Shown piece after piece: positions 27,298-37,294 of a stretch of DNA of 64,000 nucleotides. Source of the DNA: WHSW01 sp963705955 (GTDB lineage: Bacteria > Actinomycetota > Thermoleophilia > Solirubrobacterales > 70-9); contig CAVPLH010000006.1 of NCBI GenBank assembly GCA_963705955.1, positions 1,178,001 to 1,242,000 of the forward strand. Direction: 5' to 3'. Each line of letters starts with the position of its first letter. Position 1 is the first letter of the stretch. Position numbers and translations under genes: made by a program. The notes beneath the pieces were generated by a model, which had not been told where the DNA came from, made no database searches, and was given only the letters and a program-made list of their open reading frames with translations.

Positions 27298-28495
27298 CTA
27301 CCCATGTGCCTGCGCGGGCCTCTCGGCCAGGGTGAGCGTCACGGTGCGCTCCTGTCCGCCATGAAGGAGCGTCATCTCGAGGCTGTCGCCTGGCTTCTTC
27401 GAGTCCACTGCCGCGATCACGTCGTCCATGCCCGTGACCGGCTGGCCATCGACCTTGGTGATCACGTCACCGCCCGCCTTGATCGGCTGACCGCCGACCG
27501 TGACCGTGGCATTGCCGGCCTCGATGCCCGCCTTGTCGGCAGGGCTGCCGGGCACGACCGACTCGACGATCGCGCCCGAGCTCGTGTCGAGGTTGAGCAC
27601 GTTGGCGATCTCGGGCGTCAGATCGGCGCCGCTGATCCCGACGAAGGCGTGCTCGAACCGAACCGTGGTCGATCAGCTGCTGGGCGATCTCGCTCGCGGT
27701 GTCGATCGGGACGGCGAAGCCGATCCCGACGTTTCCGTTCGAGCTGCCGCCGGACTCGATCTGGGAGTTGATCCCGATCACCTGGCCGGCGGAGTCGATC
27801 AGCGGGCCACCGGAGTTGCCCGGGTTGATCGGCGCGTCCGTCTGGATCGCGTTCTCGATCGCGAAGCCGTTCGGCGAGTCGATCTGGCGCTGGACCGCGG
27901 AGACGATCCCGGCCGTGGCGGTGTCGTCGAGGCCGAACGGGTTTCCGATCGCGACCACCGGGTCGCCGACCTTGACCTGCGAGGAGGAACCGAGCGGCAG
28001 CGGCTTCAGCTGGACCGAACCGCTGTCGACCGAGAGCACGGCGACATCGGTCGAGGGGTCGGTCCCGACCACCTTCGCCGGGAAGGTCTGGCCGTCGGAG
28101 CCGCCGACGGTGACCGTGACGTCGCTGGCGCCGTCGACGACGTGGGCGTTGGTGAGGATGTGGCCCTCGTTGTCGATCACGAAGCCCGATCCGGTCGCGG
28201 TGCCGCCGCCCGACTGGCCGAACGGGTTGAAGGGGGACGTCTGGGCCTGTTGCTTTGCCGTGATCAGGACGACACCCGGGGCGTCGCTGGAATAGATCTG
28301 GTTCACGGTCAGGGCCTTGCCCTTGGTGTCGGCGGTGGGTGTCGCCAACGGCGCCGACGGTGTCAGCACCGCGGACGTCGAGGACCCGTTGTCGGAGTGG
28401 ACCCAGCCGGCGGCGATCGCAGCCCACCCGAGCAGGGCGACCACGAGCCCGCCCGCGAGTGCGGAGGCAAATGGGGTGCGAGAAAATTTCTTCAT
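27298..28495 (-). CDS. HtrA/DegP-like serine protease with PDZ domain (one frameshift near 27665)
   Basis: About 400 residues. An N-terminal membrane anchor (ALAGGLVVALLGWAAIAAGW) is followed by a trypsin-like domain with His in ILTNAHVVDGA, Asp in TDPSTDVAVLSV and Ser in PINPGNSGGPLID. The PDZ domain is read in a second frame after the slip (LNLDTSSGAIVESVVPGSPADKAGIEAG). The restored join reads LIDHG then HAFVGISGADLTPEIANVLN. An envelope protease/chaperone, unusual here between trpC and trpF. Confidence 0.88.
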
Positions 28496-28557
28496 GCGGC
28501 GAGAATGCTCAGGGGGCCTTAACCGGGTCTAACGCGACCCGAAATTGGAGCTAAGAA

Positions 28558-28570
28558 CCCGCCCGGCGGG
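28558..28570 (-). terminator. Possible terminator after trpC
   Basis: CCCGCC and GGCGGG arms with a single-base centre are followed on the minus strand by TTCTTAG. It sits 27 bp after the trpC stop and before htrA. The stem is short. Confidence 0.4.
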
Positions 28571-28596
28571 CGTCGATCGTCGCCTGCGACGCGGGC

Positions 28597-29418
28597 TCAG
28601 GCCTCGGACGTGCGGTCGAGGTAGTGCTCGCGGGTCCGCTCCTCGTCCATCGTCAACTCGCGGACGGCCGCCTCGGGGTCCCCGGAGCGCATCAGCGCCT
28701 CGCCGATCAGCACCCCGTCGCAGCCGATTCGCTCGAGCTCCGAGAGTTGCTCCCAGCGGTCGTAGCCCGACTCCGAGACCACCGTCTTGCCGGCCGGGAC
28801 GTCGGTGAGCAGCTCGGCCGTGGTCTCGAGGTCGACGGAGAGGTCGGAGAGGTCGCGGTTGTTGATCCCGATCGTCCCGGCGCCGAGCTCGAGGGCACGG
28901 TCGAGATCGGCCTCGTCGTGGACCTCGACCAGGCAGTCGAGGTCGAGCAGCCTCGCCTCCTCGTAGAGCGTCCGCAGGGCGGCGTCGTCGAGTGCCGCGA
29001 CGATCAGGAGCACGGCGTCGGCGCCGTTGACAGCAGCCTCATAGAGCTGGTAGGGGTCGACGATGAAGTCCTTGCGCAGGATCGGCAGGCTCGAGGCCGC
29101 GCGGGCGGTGCGCAGATCGTCGAGCGAACCGCCGAAGTGGGGCCCGTCGGTGAGCACCGAGAGCGCCGCGGCGCCGCCGCGCTCGTACGCGGTGCAGATC
29201 TCCGCGACGGTCGGCTCGGAGGCGATCTCGCCGGCGCTCGGCGAGCGCCGCTTGAACTCTGCGATCAGCGACAGCCCGGGCCTCACCATCGCCTCGCTGA
29301 ACGGGCGCGACCCGCTCAGCGTCCCAACCGCGTCGCGGAGGTCGCCGAGCGGAACCTGCCGCTTGCGGCGCTCCACGTCTCCTCGCGCTGCCCCCACGAG
29401 CTCGTCGAGCTTGCTCAT
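28597..29418 (-). CDS. trpC: Indole-3-glycerol phosphate synthase
   Basis: 273 residues. Motifs are LIAEFKRRSPSAG (catalytic Lys), VLTDGPHFGGSLDDL, ILRKDFIVDPYQLYEA, DCLVEVHDEADL, IGINNRDL and VVSESGYDR. It closes the pyrrole ring of indoleglycerol phosphate. It lies 27 bp after trpD. Confidence 0.96.
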   Translation of the reverse strand: MSKLDELVGAARGDVERRKRQVPLGDLRDAVGTLSGSRPFSEAMVRPGLSLIAEFKRRSPSAGEIASEPTVAEICTAYERGGAAALSVLTDGPHFGGSLDDLRTARAASSLPILRKDFIVDPYQLYEAAVNGADAVLLIVAALDDAALRTLYEEARLLDLDCLVEVHDEADLDRALELGAGTIGINNRDLSDLSVDLETTAELLTDVPAGKTVVSESGYDRWEQLSELERIGCDGVLIGEALMRSGDPEAAVRELTMDEERTREHYLDRTSEA

Positions 29419-29445
29419 CCCCGCAGCAGGGTAGACGAGCCCGCG

Positions 29446-30489
29446 CTAAAGCGGGGATGACGATCGAGCGAGCTCCGCCGTGAGCTCGACGAGACGGCCG
29501 AGGACGCCCTCGGCGGCGCCCGAGTCGATCGCGGCGCGCGCGCGGTCGAGCGCCGAGCCGAGATCGTGGGCGCCGCCGGCCGCGAGGATCGCAGCCGCGG
29601 CGTTGAGCGCGACCACGTCACGCGCCGGACCGGGGTCGCCGGCGAGCACCGACCGGACGGTCGCCGCGTTGTCGGCCGGGCTGCCGCCGGCGATCTCGGC
29701 GAGCTCGGCTCGGACTATCCCGAGGTCCTCCGGGGTCACGAACCACTCCTCGGTGCCGCCCTCGGCGACCTCGATCACCCGGGTCCGGGCCCCGACGCTG
29801 ACCTCGTCGAGGCCGTCATCGGCGCAGACGACGAGCGCGCGCTCGCAACCGAGGCCGAGCAGCGCCTCGGCGATCGTCTCCTGGTAGAGGCGGGCCGAGA
29901 CCCCGAGCAGCTGGCGGCTCGCCCCGGCGGGGTTGGTGAGCGGGCCGAGGAAGTTGAAGATCGTCCGCACGGCGAGCTCGCGGCGCACCGGCACGACGTG
30001 CTTCATCGCAGCGTGGTGACTGGGGGCGAACATGAACCCGAAGCCGACTTCCTCGATACAGCGCGCGATCGCACCCGGACCGAGGTCGATCCGAACGCCG
30101 AGCGCCTCGAGCACGTCGGCGGAGCCGCAGCGGCTCGTGTTCGAGCGATTGCCGTGCTTGGCGACCGCGCAGCCGGCGCCCGCGGCGACCAGCGCCGCCG
30201 TGGTCGAGATGTTGAACGTCGACGGGCCGCCCCCGGTTCCCGCCGTGTCGACGAGGCCCTCGGCCGGGGTCTCGACCGATGCCGCGAGCCTCCGCATCGT
30301 TCGAGCAAGACCGACCAGCTCGGCGACCGTCTCGCCCTTCGCGCGCAGCGCGATCAGGAAGGCGGCGGCCTGCACGTCGCTCGCCCGCCCCTCCATCACC
30401 TCGTCGAGGACGGCCGAGGCGTGGTCGGCGGTCAGGTGGATCCCGGACGCGACCTCGTCGATCGCGCGGGTGAGGATTTCGTTCGGCAT
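29446..30489 (-). CDS. trpD: Anthranilate phosphoribosyltransferase
   Basis: 347 residues. The PRPP site is VDTAGTGGGPSTFNIST and the anthranilate site is VAKHGNRSNTSRCGSADVLEALG. The hinge is FMFAPSHHAAMKHVVPVR. Motif GTGGG replaces the more usual GTGGD. It starts 4 bp after trpG. Confidence 0.96.
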   Translation of the reverse strand: MPNEILTRAIDEVASGIHLTADHASAVLDEVMEGRASDVQAAAFLIALRAKGETVAELVGLARTMRRLAASVETPAEGLVDTAGTGGGPSTFNISTTAALVAAGAGCAVAKHGNRSNTSRCGSADVLEALGVRIDLGPGAIARCIEEVGFGFMFAPSHHAAMKHVVPVRRELAVRTIFNFLGPLTNPAGASRQLLGVSARLYQETIAEALLGLGCERALVVCADDGLDEVSVGARTRVIEVAEGGTEEWFVTPEDLGIVRAELAEIAGGSPADNAATVRSVLAGDPGPARDVVALNAAAAILAAGGAHDLGSALDRARAAIDSGAAEGVLGRLVELTAELARSSSPL

Positions 30490-30493
30490 CGGC

Positions 30494-31081
<588 letters not shown>

Positions 31082-31095
31082 CGCTCGCCGCTCGA

Positions 31096-32652
31096 TCATC
31101 CCCACTCCGCCTGGCTCTCGGCGAGCTCGACCGCCTTGAACATCGCCTGCGCCTTGGCGACGCTCTCCCTGTACTCGTAGTCCGGCTTCGCGTCGGCGAC
31201 CGTGCCGCCGCCGGCCTGGACGTGGACCCGGCCATCCTTGACCACGGCGGTGCGGATGTGGATCGCCGTATCGAGGTCGCCTGTGAAGCTCAGATAGCCC
31301 ACCGCGCCACCGTACGAGCAGCGCTTGTGGGGCTCGAGCTCGTCGATGATCTGCATCGCGCGGACCTTCGGAGCGCCGGAGAGCGTCCCGGCGGGCAGCA
31401 CCGCGCGCAGCGCGTCCATCGCGCCGATCCCGTCGCGCAGCGTCCCGGAGACCTGGCTGACGATGTGGAGCACGTGCGAGTAGGTCTCGACGACCATGAA
31501 CTCGTCCACGGTCACCGATCCGTACTCGCACACCCGGCCGAGATCGTTGCGCCCCAGGTCGACCAGCATCACGTGCTCGGCACGCTCCTTCGGGTCCGAG
31601 AGCAGCGCCTCGGCCTGGCGCCGGTCCTCCTCCTCGTCGGCACCGCGGGGGTAGGTGCCGGCGATCGGCCGCGTCTCGGCCTCGCGGCCGCCGACCTTGA
31701 CCAGCGGCTCGGGTGAGGCGCCGGCGATCTGGAAGTCGCCGAACTCGAGGAAGTACATGTAGGGCGACGGGTTGACCGCCCGCAGTCCGCGGTAGATCGA
31801 GAACGCCTCGACCGCGGCCGGAGCCGAGAAGCGCTGCGAGGGGACCACCTGGAAGGCGTCGCCGGCGTGCACGTACTCGATCACCCGGGCGACGTTGGCC
31901 TCGAAGTGCTCGCGCTTGTGGTTCGAGACCCACGGTCCCTCGACGCCGTCCGGTTTGAACGAATCCGGGGGCGGCGGTTCGGCGGCGGTCGCATCGGGTC
32001 GCGGCCGCGGCGGCGGGACCGGGCCCCGCAACGCCGCCCGCGCCTCCTCGATCACCCCGAGAGCGCGGTCGTAGGCGGCGTCGACGCCCTCGTCGGAATC
32101 GCAGAACGCGTATCCGATCACCGACACCTCGTGCCTCAGGTGGTCGAAGGCGAGCATCAGCTCGCAGATCATCAGCGACATGTCGGGGAGGCCCAACGGG
32201 TCGGGATTCGGCGGCCCGAGGGGTTCGACCGCCCGCACGAGGTCATAGCCGAAGAACCCGACCGCGCCGCCGGCGAACGGCGGCAGCTCCCCGGGGGCGG
32301 CGACGGTGAACCCGCGGAGCGCCGCCGCGACGGCGGCGTAGGGGTCGGGCGCGTCGGTCTCGGTGACGGTCCCGTCGCGGGTCACGATCAGCCGGCCCTG
32401 CTCCCAACGCAGCTCGACCCGCGGGCGGAAGCCGAGAAACGAGTAGCGGCCGAGCCTGCCCCGCTCGGCCGACTCGAGCAGGAACGAGGGCCCAGGGAGC
32501 GCTTCGCGCAGCTTCAGGAACGCCGAGACCGGCGTCTCGCAGTCGTCGACGAAGCGGTAGGAGACCGGGACCACGTCGGCCTCCCGAGCGAGCTCCCGAG
32601 CGCGGCCGAGGTCCGGTTCGAGCCGCGGCTCGGACTCAGTGACGACGGCCAT
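31096..32652 (-). CDS. trpE: Anthranilate synthase component I
   Basis: 518 residues. The feedback motif is FLLESAERGRLGRYSFLG (the LLES tryptophan-binding signature). The chorismate-binding core has RPIAGTYPRGA, LVDLGRNDLGRVC, AGTLSGAPKVRAM and GAVGYLSFTGDLDTAIHIRT. The ATG at 32652 overlaps hisIE by 17 bp, so translation is probably coupled. Confidence 0.96.
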   Translation of the reverse strand: MAVVTESEPRLEPDLGRARELAREADVVPVSYRFVDDCETPVSAFLKLREALPGPSFLLESAERGRLGRYSFLGFRPRVELRWEQGRLIVTRDGTVTETDAPDPYAAVAAALRGFTVAAPGELPPFAGGAVGFFGYDLVRAVEPLGPPNPDPLGLPDMSLMICELMLAFDHLRHEVSVIGYAFCDSDEGVDAAYDRALGVIEEARAALRGPVPPPRPRPDATAAEPPPPDSFKPDGVEGPWVSNHKREHFEANVARVIEYVHAGDAFQVVPSQRFSAPAAVEAFSIYRGLRAVNPSPYMYFLEFGDFQIAGASPEPLVKVGGREAETRPIAGTYPRGADEEEDRRQAEALLSDPKERAEHVMLVDLGRNDLGRVCEYGSVTVDEFMVVETYSHVLHIVSQVSGTLRDGIGAMDALRAVLPAGTLSGAPKVRAMQIIDELEPHKRCSYGGAVGYLSFTGDLDTAIHIRTAVVKDGRVHVQAGGGTVADAKPDYEYRESVAKAQAMFKAVELAESQAEWG

Positions 32653-33286
32653 TGAGCGTCTCCAGTGCGGCCGAGAGCGGGACGTCGCGCGACAGCAACA
32701 GCACCTCGAGGTGGTAGAGCAGGTCGGCCGCCTCCTCGGCAACCCGTTCGTCCGACTCGCCGGCCGCGGCGCGCGCGACCTCGTCCGCCTCCTCGCGCAC
32801 CTTCGACTCGATTCGCCGCGGATCGGAGAGCAGCTCGACCGTATACGAGCCGGCGGGTCGGTCGTCGCGCCGCTCGACGAGCGTCCGAGCGAGCCCGGCG
32901 AGCGCCTCGTGGGCGGCCGGCTCGGGCTCCCCCGGCGCCGGATCGGCGTCCGTCGACGGATCGGCGGACCCCGCGTAGTCGCGGTAGAAGCATGAGCGCT
33001 GCCCGGTGTGGCACGCGGGGCCCGCCGGGTCGACCAGCGCCACGATCGCATCGGCGTCGCAGTCGTAGCGCAGCTGGCGCAGGCGCTGGACGTTGCCCGA
33101 GGTCGCCCCCTTGTGCCAGAGCTCGTCCCGGGAGCGGCTGTGAAGATGAATCTCGCCGGTCTCCAAGGTCAGCCGCAGCGCCTCGGCGTTCATGTAGGCC
33201 AGGGTCAGCACCTCGCCGCTGGTCCAGTCCTGGATCACGCACGGCACCAGGCCCCGCTCGTCGAATCGGATCTCGGGCACGGTCAT
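32636..33286 (-). CDS. hisIE: Bifunctional phosphoribosyl-AMP cyclohydrolase / phosphoribosyl-ATP diphosphatase
   Basis: 216 residues. The HisI part has MNAEALRLTLETGEIHLHSR, WHKGATSGN, YDCDADAIVALV and CHTGQRSCFY (zinc Cys). After a Pro/Ala/Glu linker the HisE part has LLSDPRRIESKVREEADEV and EAADLLYHLEVLL. It performs histidine steps 2 and 3. The ATG at 33286 lies 7 nt after TAGACT. Confidence 0.94.
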   Translation of the reverse strand: MTVPEIRFDERGLVPCVIQDWTSGEVLTLAYMNAEALRLTLETGEIHLHSRSRDELWHKGATSGNVQRLRQLRYDCDADAIVALVDPAGPACHTGQRSCFYRDYAGSADPSTDADPAPGEPEPAAHEALAGLARTLVERRDDRPAGSYTVELLSDPRRIESKVREEADEVARAAAGESDERVAEEAADLLYHLEVLLLSRDVPLSAALETLNGRRH

Positions 33287-33293
33287 CGGCGCC

Positions 33294-33299
33294 AGTCTA
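33294..33299 (-). promoter_or_regulatory. -10 element TAGACT, 7 nt before the hisIE ATG
   Basis: The same hexamer sits 9 nt before hadA-like and holA. A leaderless start of the his-trp transcript is implied. Confidence 0.45.
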
Positions 33300-33311
33300 C
33301 GTAGGGAATCG

Positions 33312-34247
33312 CTAGTCGATCCCGAGCCGGTCGAGCAACCCTTCGTCGCGCCGCCAGCGCTCGCGGACCCGGACATGGAGGTCGAGGAAGACCTTGGCGC
33401 AGAGCTCACGCTCGAGCTCCTTGCGGGACGCGGTCCCGATCTCGCGGACCATCCGCCCGCCCTTGCCGATCAGGATCGCCTTCTGGGACTCGGTCTCGGC
33501 CCAGATCTGGGCGCTGACCTCGATCAGGCCGTCCTCGCGCTCGGCGATCTCCTCGATCGCGACCTCGACCGCGTGCGGGAGCTCCTCGCGGGTGCGGCGC
33601 AGGACCTGCTCGCGGATCAGCTCCGCGAGGTGGACCTCGCTCGCCTGGTCGGTGCGCTCGGCGGGCGGGTAGAGCAGCGGGCCCTCCGGGACGAGCTCGG
33701 CGAGCCGGTTGACGAGCGGCTCGATCCCGGTGCCGCGCTTCGCGGAGATCGGAAAGACCTCATCGACGGCGTCGAGCTCGGCGGCCGCGGCGAGCGCCTG
33801 GGTCGTCGCAGCCGGGTCGAGCCGGTCGACCTTGTTGACGGCGCAGATCACCGGGACGCCGACCTGCGCGGAGAGCAGATGGCGAGCGATGAACCGGTCG
33901 CCGGGCCCGACCCCCTGCTCGCCGTTCACCACCAGGAGCACGGCGTCGGCGCCCTCGAGCTCCTGCTCGACCCGGCGCTGCATGCGCTCGGTGAGCACGT
34001 CGCGAGGCCGCTGCACGCCGGGCAGATCGACGAGCACGAGCTGCCAGGCGGCGGCGAGATCGGTGGCGACGCCGCGGCTCGCACGGCGGGTCGTCTGCGG
34101 CCGGTCGGAGATGATCGCCACCTTCGCCCCGACGATCGCGTTGACGAGCGTCGACTTGCCGACGTTCGGGCGGCCCGCGAGGCCGACGAACCCGGCCCGG
34201 GTCGGAAGGCTCTGTTCGCCGCCGGTCACCAACGGCCAGCGTCGCAT
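33312..34247 (-). CDS. era: GTPase Era
   Basis: 311 residues. GTPase motifs are GRPNVGKSTLVN (G1), VLVDLPGVQRP (G3) and AVNKVDR (G4). The C-terminal KH domain is ILIGKGGRMVREIGTASR. It binds 16S rRNA during 30S assembly. Gene order phoH-ybeY-era matches the usual ribosome-maturation cluster. Confidence 0.96.
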   Translation of the reverse strand: MRRWPLVTGGEQSLPTRAGFVGLAGRPNVGKSTLVNAIVGAKVAIISDRPQTTRRASRGVATDLAAAWQLVLVDLPGVQRPRDVLTERMQRRVEQELEGADAVLLVVNGEQGVGPGDRFIARHLLSAQVGVPVICAVNKVDRLDPAATTQALAAAAELDAVDEVFPISAKRGTGIEPLVNRLAELVPEGPLLYPPAERTDQASEVHLAELIREQVLRRTREELPHAVEVAIEEIAEREDGLIEVSAQIWAETESQKAILIGKGGRMVREIGTASRKELERELCAKVFLDLHVRVRERWRRDEGLLDRLGID

Positions 34248-34287
34248 ACTCGCCGCGCGCGCACGGAGCCCAGCAGGGTGGCCCGCT

Positions 34288-34668
34288 TCAATCGCCGCCC
34301 GAAGCCCTGATCCGGCCGAGGACGGCAGCCTGCAGCTCGAGCATCTCGCCGTCGTCCGTCTCGTGGTCGTGCCCGCACAGGTGGAGGACGCCGTGAACGG
34401 TCGCCTCGAGGAGATCGGCGGTCTGCCCGGGGCAGATCACGACGTCGCCGAGCTCGCGCGGGCCCGCCGTCGGTCCGGCCCCGTCGATCGGGAACGAGAG
34501 CACGTCGGTGGGCGCGTCGCGGCCCCGGTGCCGGCGGTTGAGCTCGCGGATCCGCGGCTCGCCGACGAGCTCGACCGAGACGTGTCCGTCGGCCGCCCCG
34601 ACCGCGTCCAGGGTCGCGGCGACGGCGTCTCGCAGCGACTCGGGAACGTCGGAGAGGTCGGCGGTCAA
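34288..34668 (-). CDS. ybeY: Endoribonuclease / rRNA maturation factor YbeY
   Basis: 126 residues. The zinc motif is TVHGVLHLCGHDHETD (HxxxHxxxxxH), and RHRGRDAPTDVLSFP is the family signature. The start is a TTG at 34668 whose TTGA overlaps the phoH stop, which indicates coupled translation. Confidence 0.93.
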   Translation of the reverse strand: MTADLSDVPESLRDAVAATLDAVGAADGHVSVELVGEPRIRELNRRHRGRDAPTDVLSFPIDGAGPTAGPRELGDVVICPGQTADLLEATVHGVLHLCGHDHETDDGEMLELQAAVLGRIRASGGD

Positions 34669-35618
34669 CCGGGCTTCTTGCGCTCCGAGTACTCGCCGTA
34701 GGCGGCGACGATCCGCTGCACGAGCTGGTGGCGAACGACGTCCTCGCCGCCGAAACGGACGAAGGCGATGTCGTCGACCGCCTCCAGGATCTCGCCGACG
34801 ACGACGAGCCCGGATCGCTGGTCGGTCGGGAGATCGATCTGGGTGATGTCTCCGGTGACGACCATCTTCGAGCCGAATCCGAGCCGGGTCAGGAACATCT
34901 TCATCTGCTCGGGGCTCGTGTTCTGTGCCTCGTCGAGGATCACGAACGAGTCGTTCAGGGTGCGGCCGCGCATGAATGCGAGCGGGGCGACCTCGATCAC
35001 CCCGCGGTCGAAGTAGGCGAGCACCCGCTCGGGATCGAGCATGTCGTAGAGCGCGTCGAACAGGGGGCGCAGGTAGGGGTCGACCTTTGCCTGGATGTCG
35101 CCGGGGAGGAAGCCGAGGCGCTCGCCGGCCTCGACCGCCGGTCTCGTGAGGATGATCCTGTTGATCTCGCGCGACTCGAGCGCGGCGACCGCCATCGCAA
35201 CCGCGAGGAAGGTCTTGCCCGTCCCGGCCGGGCCGATCCCGAAGCTGACCGTGTGGTTTCGGATCGAATCCACGTACCGCTTCTGATTGACCGTCTTCGG
35301 GGCCACCTTGATCGCCCGATGTCGCCAGATCACGTCCTCGAGGATCGTCGCCGGCTGCGCCGCCGCATCGAGCGCCCCGGTGACGGTGTCGATCGTCGTC
35401 GGCGCCAGGTCGTGTCCGCGTTCGACCAGGCCGACGAGCTCGTCGACCATCGTCGCGGCGCGGCTCACGTCGGCGTCGTCGCCGTCGAGGGTGAGTACGT
35501 TCCCGCGCAGGAACAGCTCGCAGCCGAGTCGATCCTCGAGCTCGCGGAGAACGGTGTCCTCCGAGCCCGCGAGCTCGGCCGCGACGTTGTTGTCGAGGGT
35601 CAGCTGGCGGCGGGCCAA
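34665..35618 (-). CDS. phoH: PhoH family ATPase
   Basis: 317 residues. Motifs are an N-terminal KH-like part (ELEDRLGCELFLRGN), Walker A FGIGPAGTGKTFLAVA, RPAVEAGERLGFLPGD, Walker B FVILDEAQNTSPEQMK and VVTGDITQIDLP. It is linked to RNA metabolism together with YbeY and Era. The gap to yqeY is 3 bp. Confidence 0.94.
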   Translation of the reverse strand: MARRQLTLDNNVAAELAGSEDTVLRELEDRLGCELFLRGNVLTLDGDDADVSRAATMVDELVGLVERGHDLAPTTIDTVTGALDAAAQPATILEDVIWRHRAIKVAPKTVNQKRYVDSIRNHTVSFGIGPAGTGKTFLAVAMAVAALESREINRIILTRPAVEAGERLGFLPGDIQAKVDPYLRPLFDALYDMLDPERVLAYFDRGVIEVAPLAFMRGRTLNDSFVILDEAQNTSPEQMKMFLTRLGFGSKMVVTGDITQIDLPTDQRSGLVVVGEILEAVDDIAFVRFGGEDVVRHQLVQRIVAAYGEYSERKKPG

Positions 35619-35621
35619 CGG

Positions 35622-36065
35622 CTATCCCGCAAGCTTCTCGCGCACCGCCGCGCTCACCCGACCGCCGTCGGCCCGCCCGGCCACCCTCGGCATCACGGCG
35701 CCCATCACCTTGCCGATCGCCGCCTGGTCGGAGGCGCCGCTCGCGGCGATCGCCTCGTCGACCAGCAGCTCGAGGTCCTCGTCGGAGAGCTCGGCCGGCA
35801 GATAGCCCTCGATCACCGTCGCCTCGGCCTCCTCCGAGGCGGCGCGGTCCTCGCTGCCACCCTCGCGGTAGGCGGAGGCGGCCTCGAGCCGGCGCTTGCG
35901 CTCGCGGCGCAGCACCGCAACCTCGTCCGAGCCGCCCTCCTTGGCGTCCTTCTGCAGTGCGTCGGCGACCATCCGCAGGGCACCGACCCGGTCGCGTTCG
36001 CCGGCCTTCATCGCGGTCCGTGTGTCGGCCTGGACCCGCTCGAGAATCGTCTCGGTCATCGCCAC
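35622..36065 (-). CDS. GatB/YqeY domain protein
   Basis: 147 residues. The hallmarks are TILERVQADTRTAMKAGERDRVGALRM, YLPAELSDEDLELLVDEAI and AIGKVMGAVMPRVAGRADGGRVS. It resembles the tRNA-binding tail of GatB; function is not settled. The ATGs at 36065 and 36059 are both possible. Directly upstream of phoH in the operon. Confidence 0.9.
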   Translation of the reverse strand: MAMTETILERVQADTRTAMKAGERDRVGALRMVADALQKDAKEGGSDEVAVLRRERKRRLEAASAYREGGSEDRAASEEAEATVIEGYLPAELSDEDLELLVDEAIAASGASDQAAIGKVMGAVMPRVAGRADGGRVSAAVREKLAG

Positions 36066-36101
36066 AAGGGTAGCCGTGACGGGCGCGAACCCGGCGACCG
36101 G

Positions 36102-36932
36102 CTACGGCGTCAGGTCGACCAGCTCGACGTCGCCGAGCGGCAGCTGCAAAAAGCGCGTCCCGAGCTCGCGGAAGCTCGTCGGGTCGCCGGTGCAGAGGAA
36201 CCGGTAGGAGCCCTCGTCGCTGTCGGTCGCGGCGATCCCGCCCGATTCCAGCAACCGCTGCGCGGTCGCCGCGAGCGCGTGGCCGGCGGTCACGAGGCGC
36301 ACCTGGCGACCGAGGAAGCGCTGCAGCATCGGAGCGACGAGCGGGTAGTGGGTGCAGCCGAGGATCACGGTGTCGACGTGGGCGCGCCGCAGTGGGGCGC
36401 AGTAGGAGCGCACGGTCTCGACCACGGACTCCGAGAACGGGAAGCCGCGCTGGATGATCGCCGCGAGGTCCGGGGCGGCGACCTGGGTGACCCTCAGCTG
36501 GCGGTGCTGGCGGCCGAGCGCGCGAAGGTAGGCACCGCCCTCGACCGTCGCCCTCGTCGCCAGCACGCCGACGCGGCCGGAATCGGTGATCGCGGCCGCG
36601 ATCTCCGCCTCCGGCTCGATCACCGCGACCACCTCGACCCCCGATTCGGCGGCGATCTCGCGAGCCGTCTCGAGCCCGGCCGAGGCGGCCGAGTTGCACG
36701 CGATCACGATCAGCTTCGCGCCCCGGTCGACGAGATAGCGCGTGTTGCGTTCCGAGCACTCGCGCAGCTCGGCATCGGACTTCGCGCCGTAGGGAAAGCG
36801 TGCGTCGTCGCCGAGATAGAGATAGTCCTCCTCCGGCAGCGAGACGAGGCACTCGTGCAGGACGGTGAGCCCGCCGACGCCCGAATCGAAGACCGCGATC
36901 GGCAGCGAGGGATCGGGGGCGGACGGGGTCAC
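36102..36932 (-). CDS. murI: Glutamate racemase
   Basis: 276 residues. It starts at a GTG after GGGGTCACGC. Motifs are IAVFDSGVGGLTVLHE, DDARFPYGAKS, LIVIACNSAAS (first catalytic Cys) and VILGCTHYPLV (second Cys). It supplies D-glutamate for peptidoglycan. Confidence 0.95.
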   Translation of the reverse strand: MTPSAPDPSLPIAVFDSGVGGLTVLHECLVSLPEEDYLYLGDDARFPYGAKSDAELRECSERNTRYLVDRGAKLIVIACNSAASAGLETAREIAAESGVEVVAVIEPEAEIAAAITDSGRVGVLATRATVEGGAYLRALGRQHRQLRVTQVAAPDLAAIIQRGFPFSESVVETVRSYCAPLRRAHVDTVILGCTHYPLVAPMLQRFLGRQVRLVTAGHALAATAQRLLESGGIAATDSDEGSYRFLCTGDPTSFRELGTRFLQLPLGDVELVDLTP

Positions 36933-36965
36933 GCGTCAGATGATTGCCGGTGCGAGACTGAAGCG

Positions 36966-37289
36966 GTGAACGGTTTCGGTCAGGACTCGGGATCGGCGCT
37001 GTCGCTGTGGTCTCAGGACTCGGTCCTCTCGATCTGCTCGAAGGGCTCGGCGCTGTCGATCGGCTCGGTCGGCTCGGCGCTCTCGATCGGCTCGGTCGGC
37101 TGCGGCGCCTCGGCGCTCTCGATCGGTTCGGTCGCCTCGATCGGCTCGGTGCTGTCGGCGGCGTCGCGCAGCTCGGTGATGTCGGCCGCCGAGCGCGGGG
37201 CGATCCTCGGCGAGCAGAGCCCGCGCGCGGGGCTGCTCGCCGCGGCGGTGCTCGCCGCGGCGGCCGTGGTCGTCGCGTTGCGCGCCTGA
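36966..37289 (+). CDS. Small SALSIGSVG-repeat protein with C-terminal membrane segment
   Basis: 107 residues from a GTG at 36966. After FGQDSGSALSLWSQDSV it contains several copies of a 9-residue unit (SALSIGSVG), with variants ending ASIGSVLSA. Then come SSVMSAAERGAIL and a C-terminal hydrophobic helix (GLLAAAVLAAAAVVVALRA). It is encoded against a minus-strand block, between murI and a membrane protein. I recall similar 'VLSIGSxGS' proteins in other actinobacteria, but no function. The regular Ser/Ile/Gly period suggests a beta-solenoid or zipper-like stack anchored in the membrane. Confidence 0.65.
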   Translation: MNGFGQDSGSALSLWSQDSVLSICSKGSALSIGSVGSALSIGSVGCGASALSIGSVASIGSVLSAASRSSVMSAAERGAILGEQSPRAGLLAAAVLAAAAVVVALRA

Positions 37290-37294
37290 GTCGC

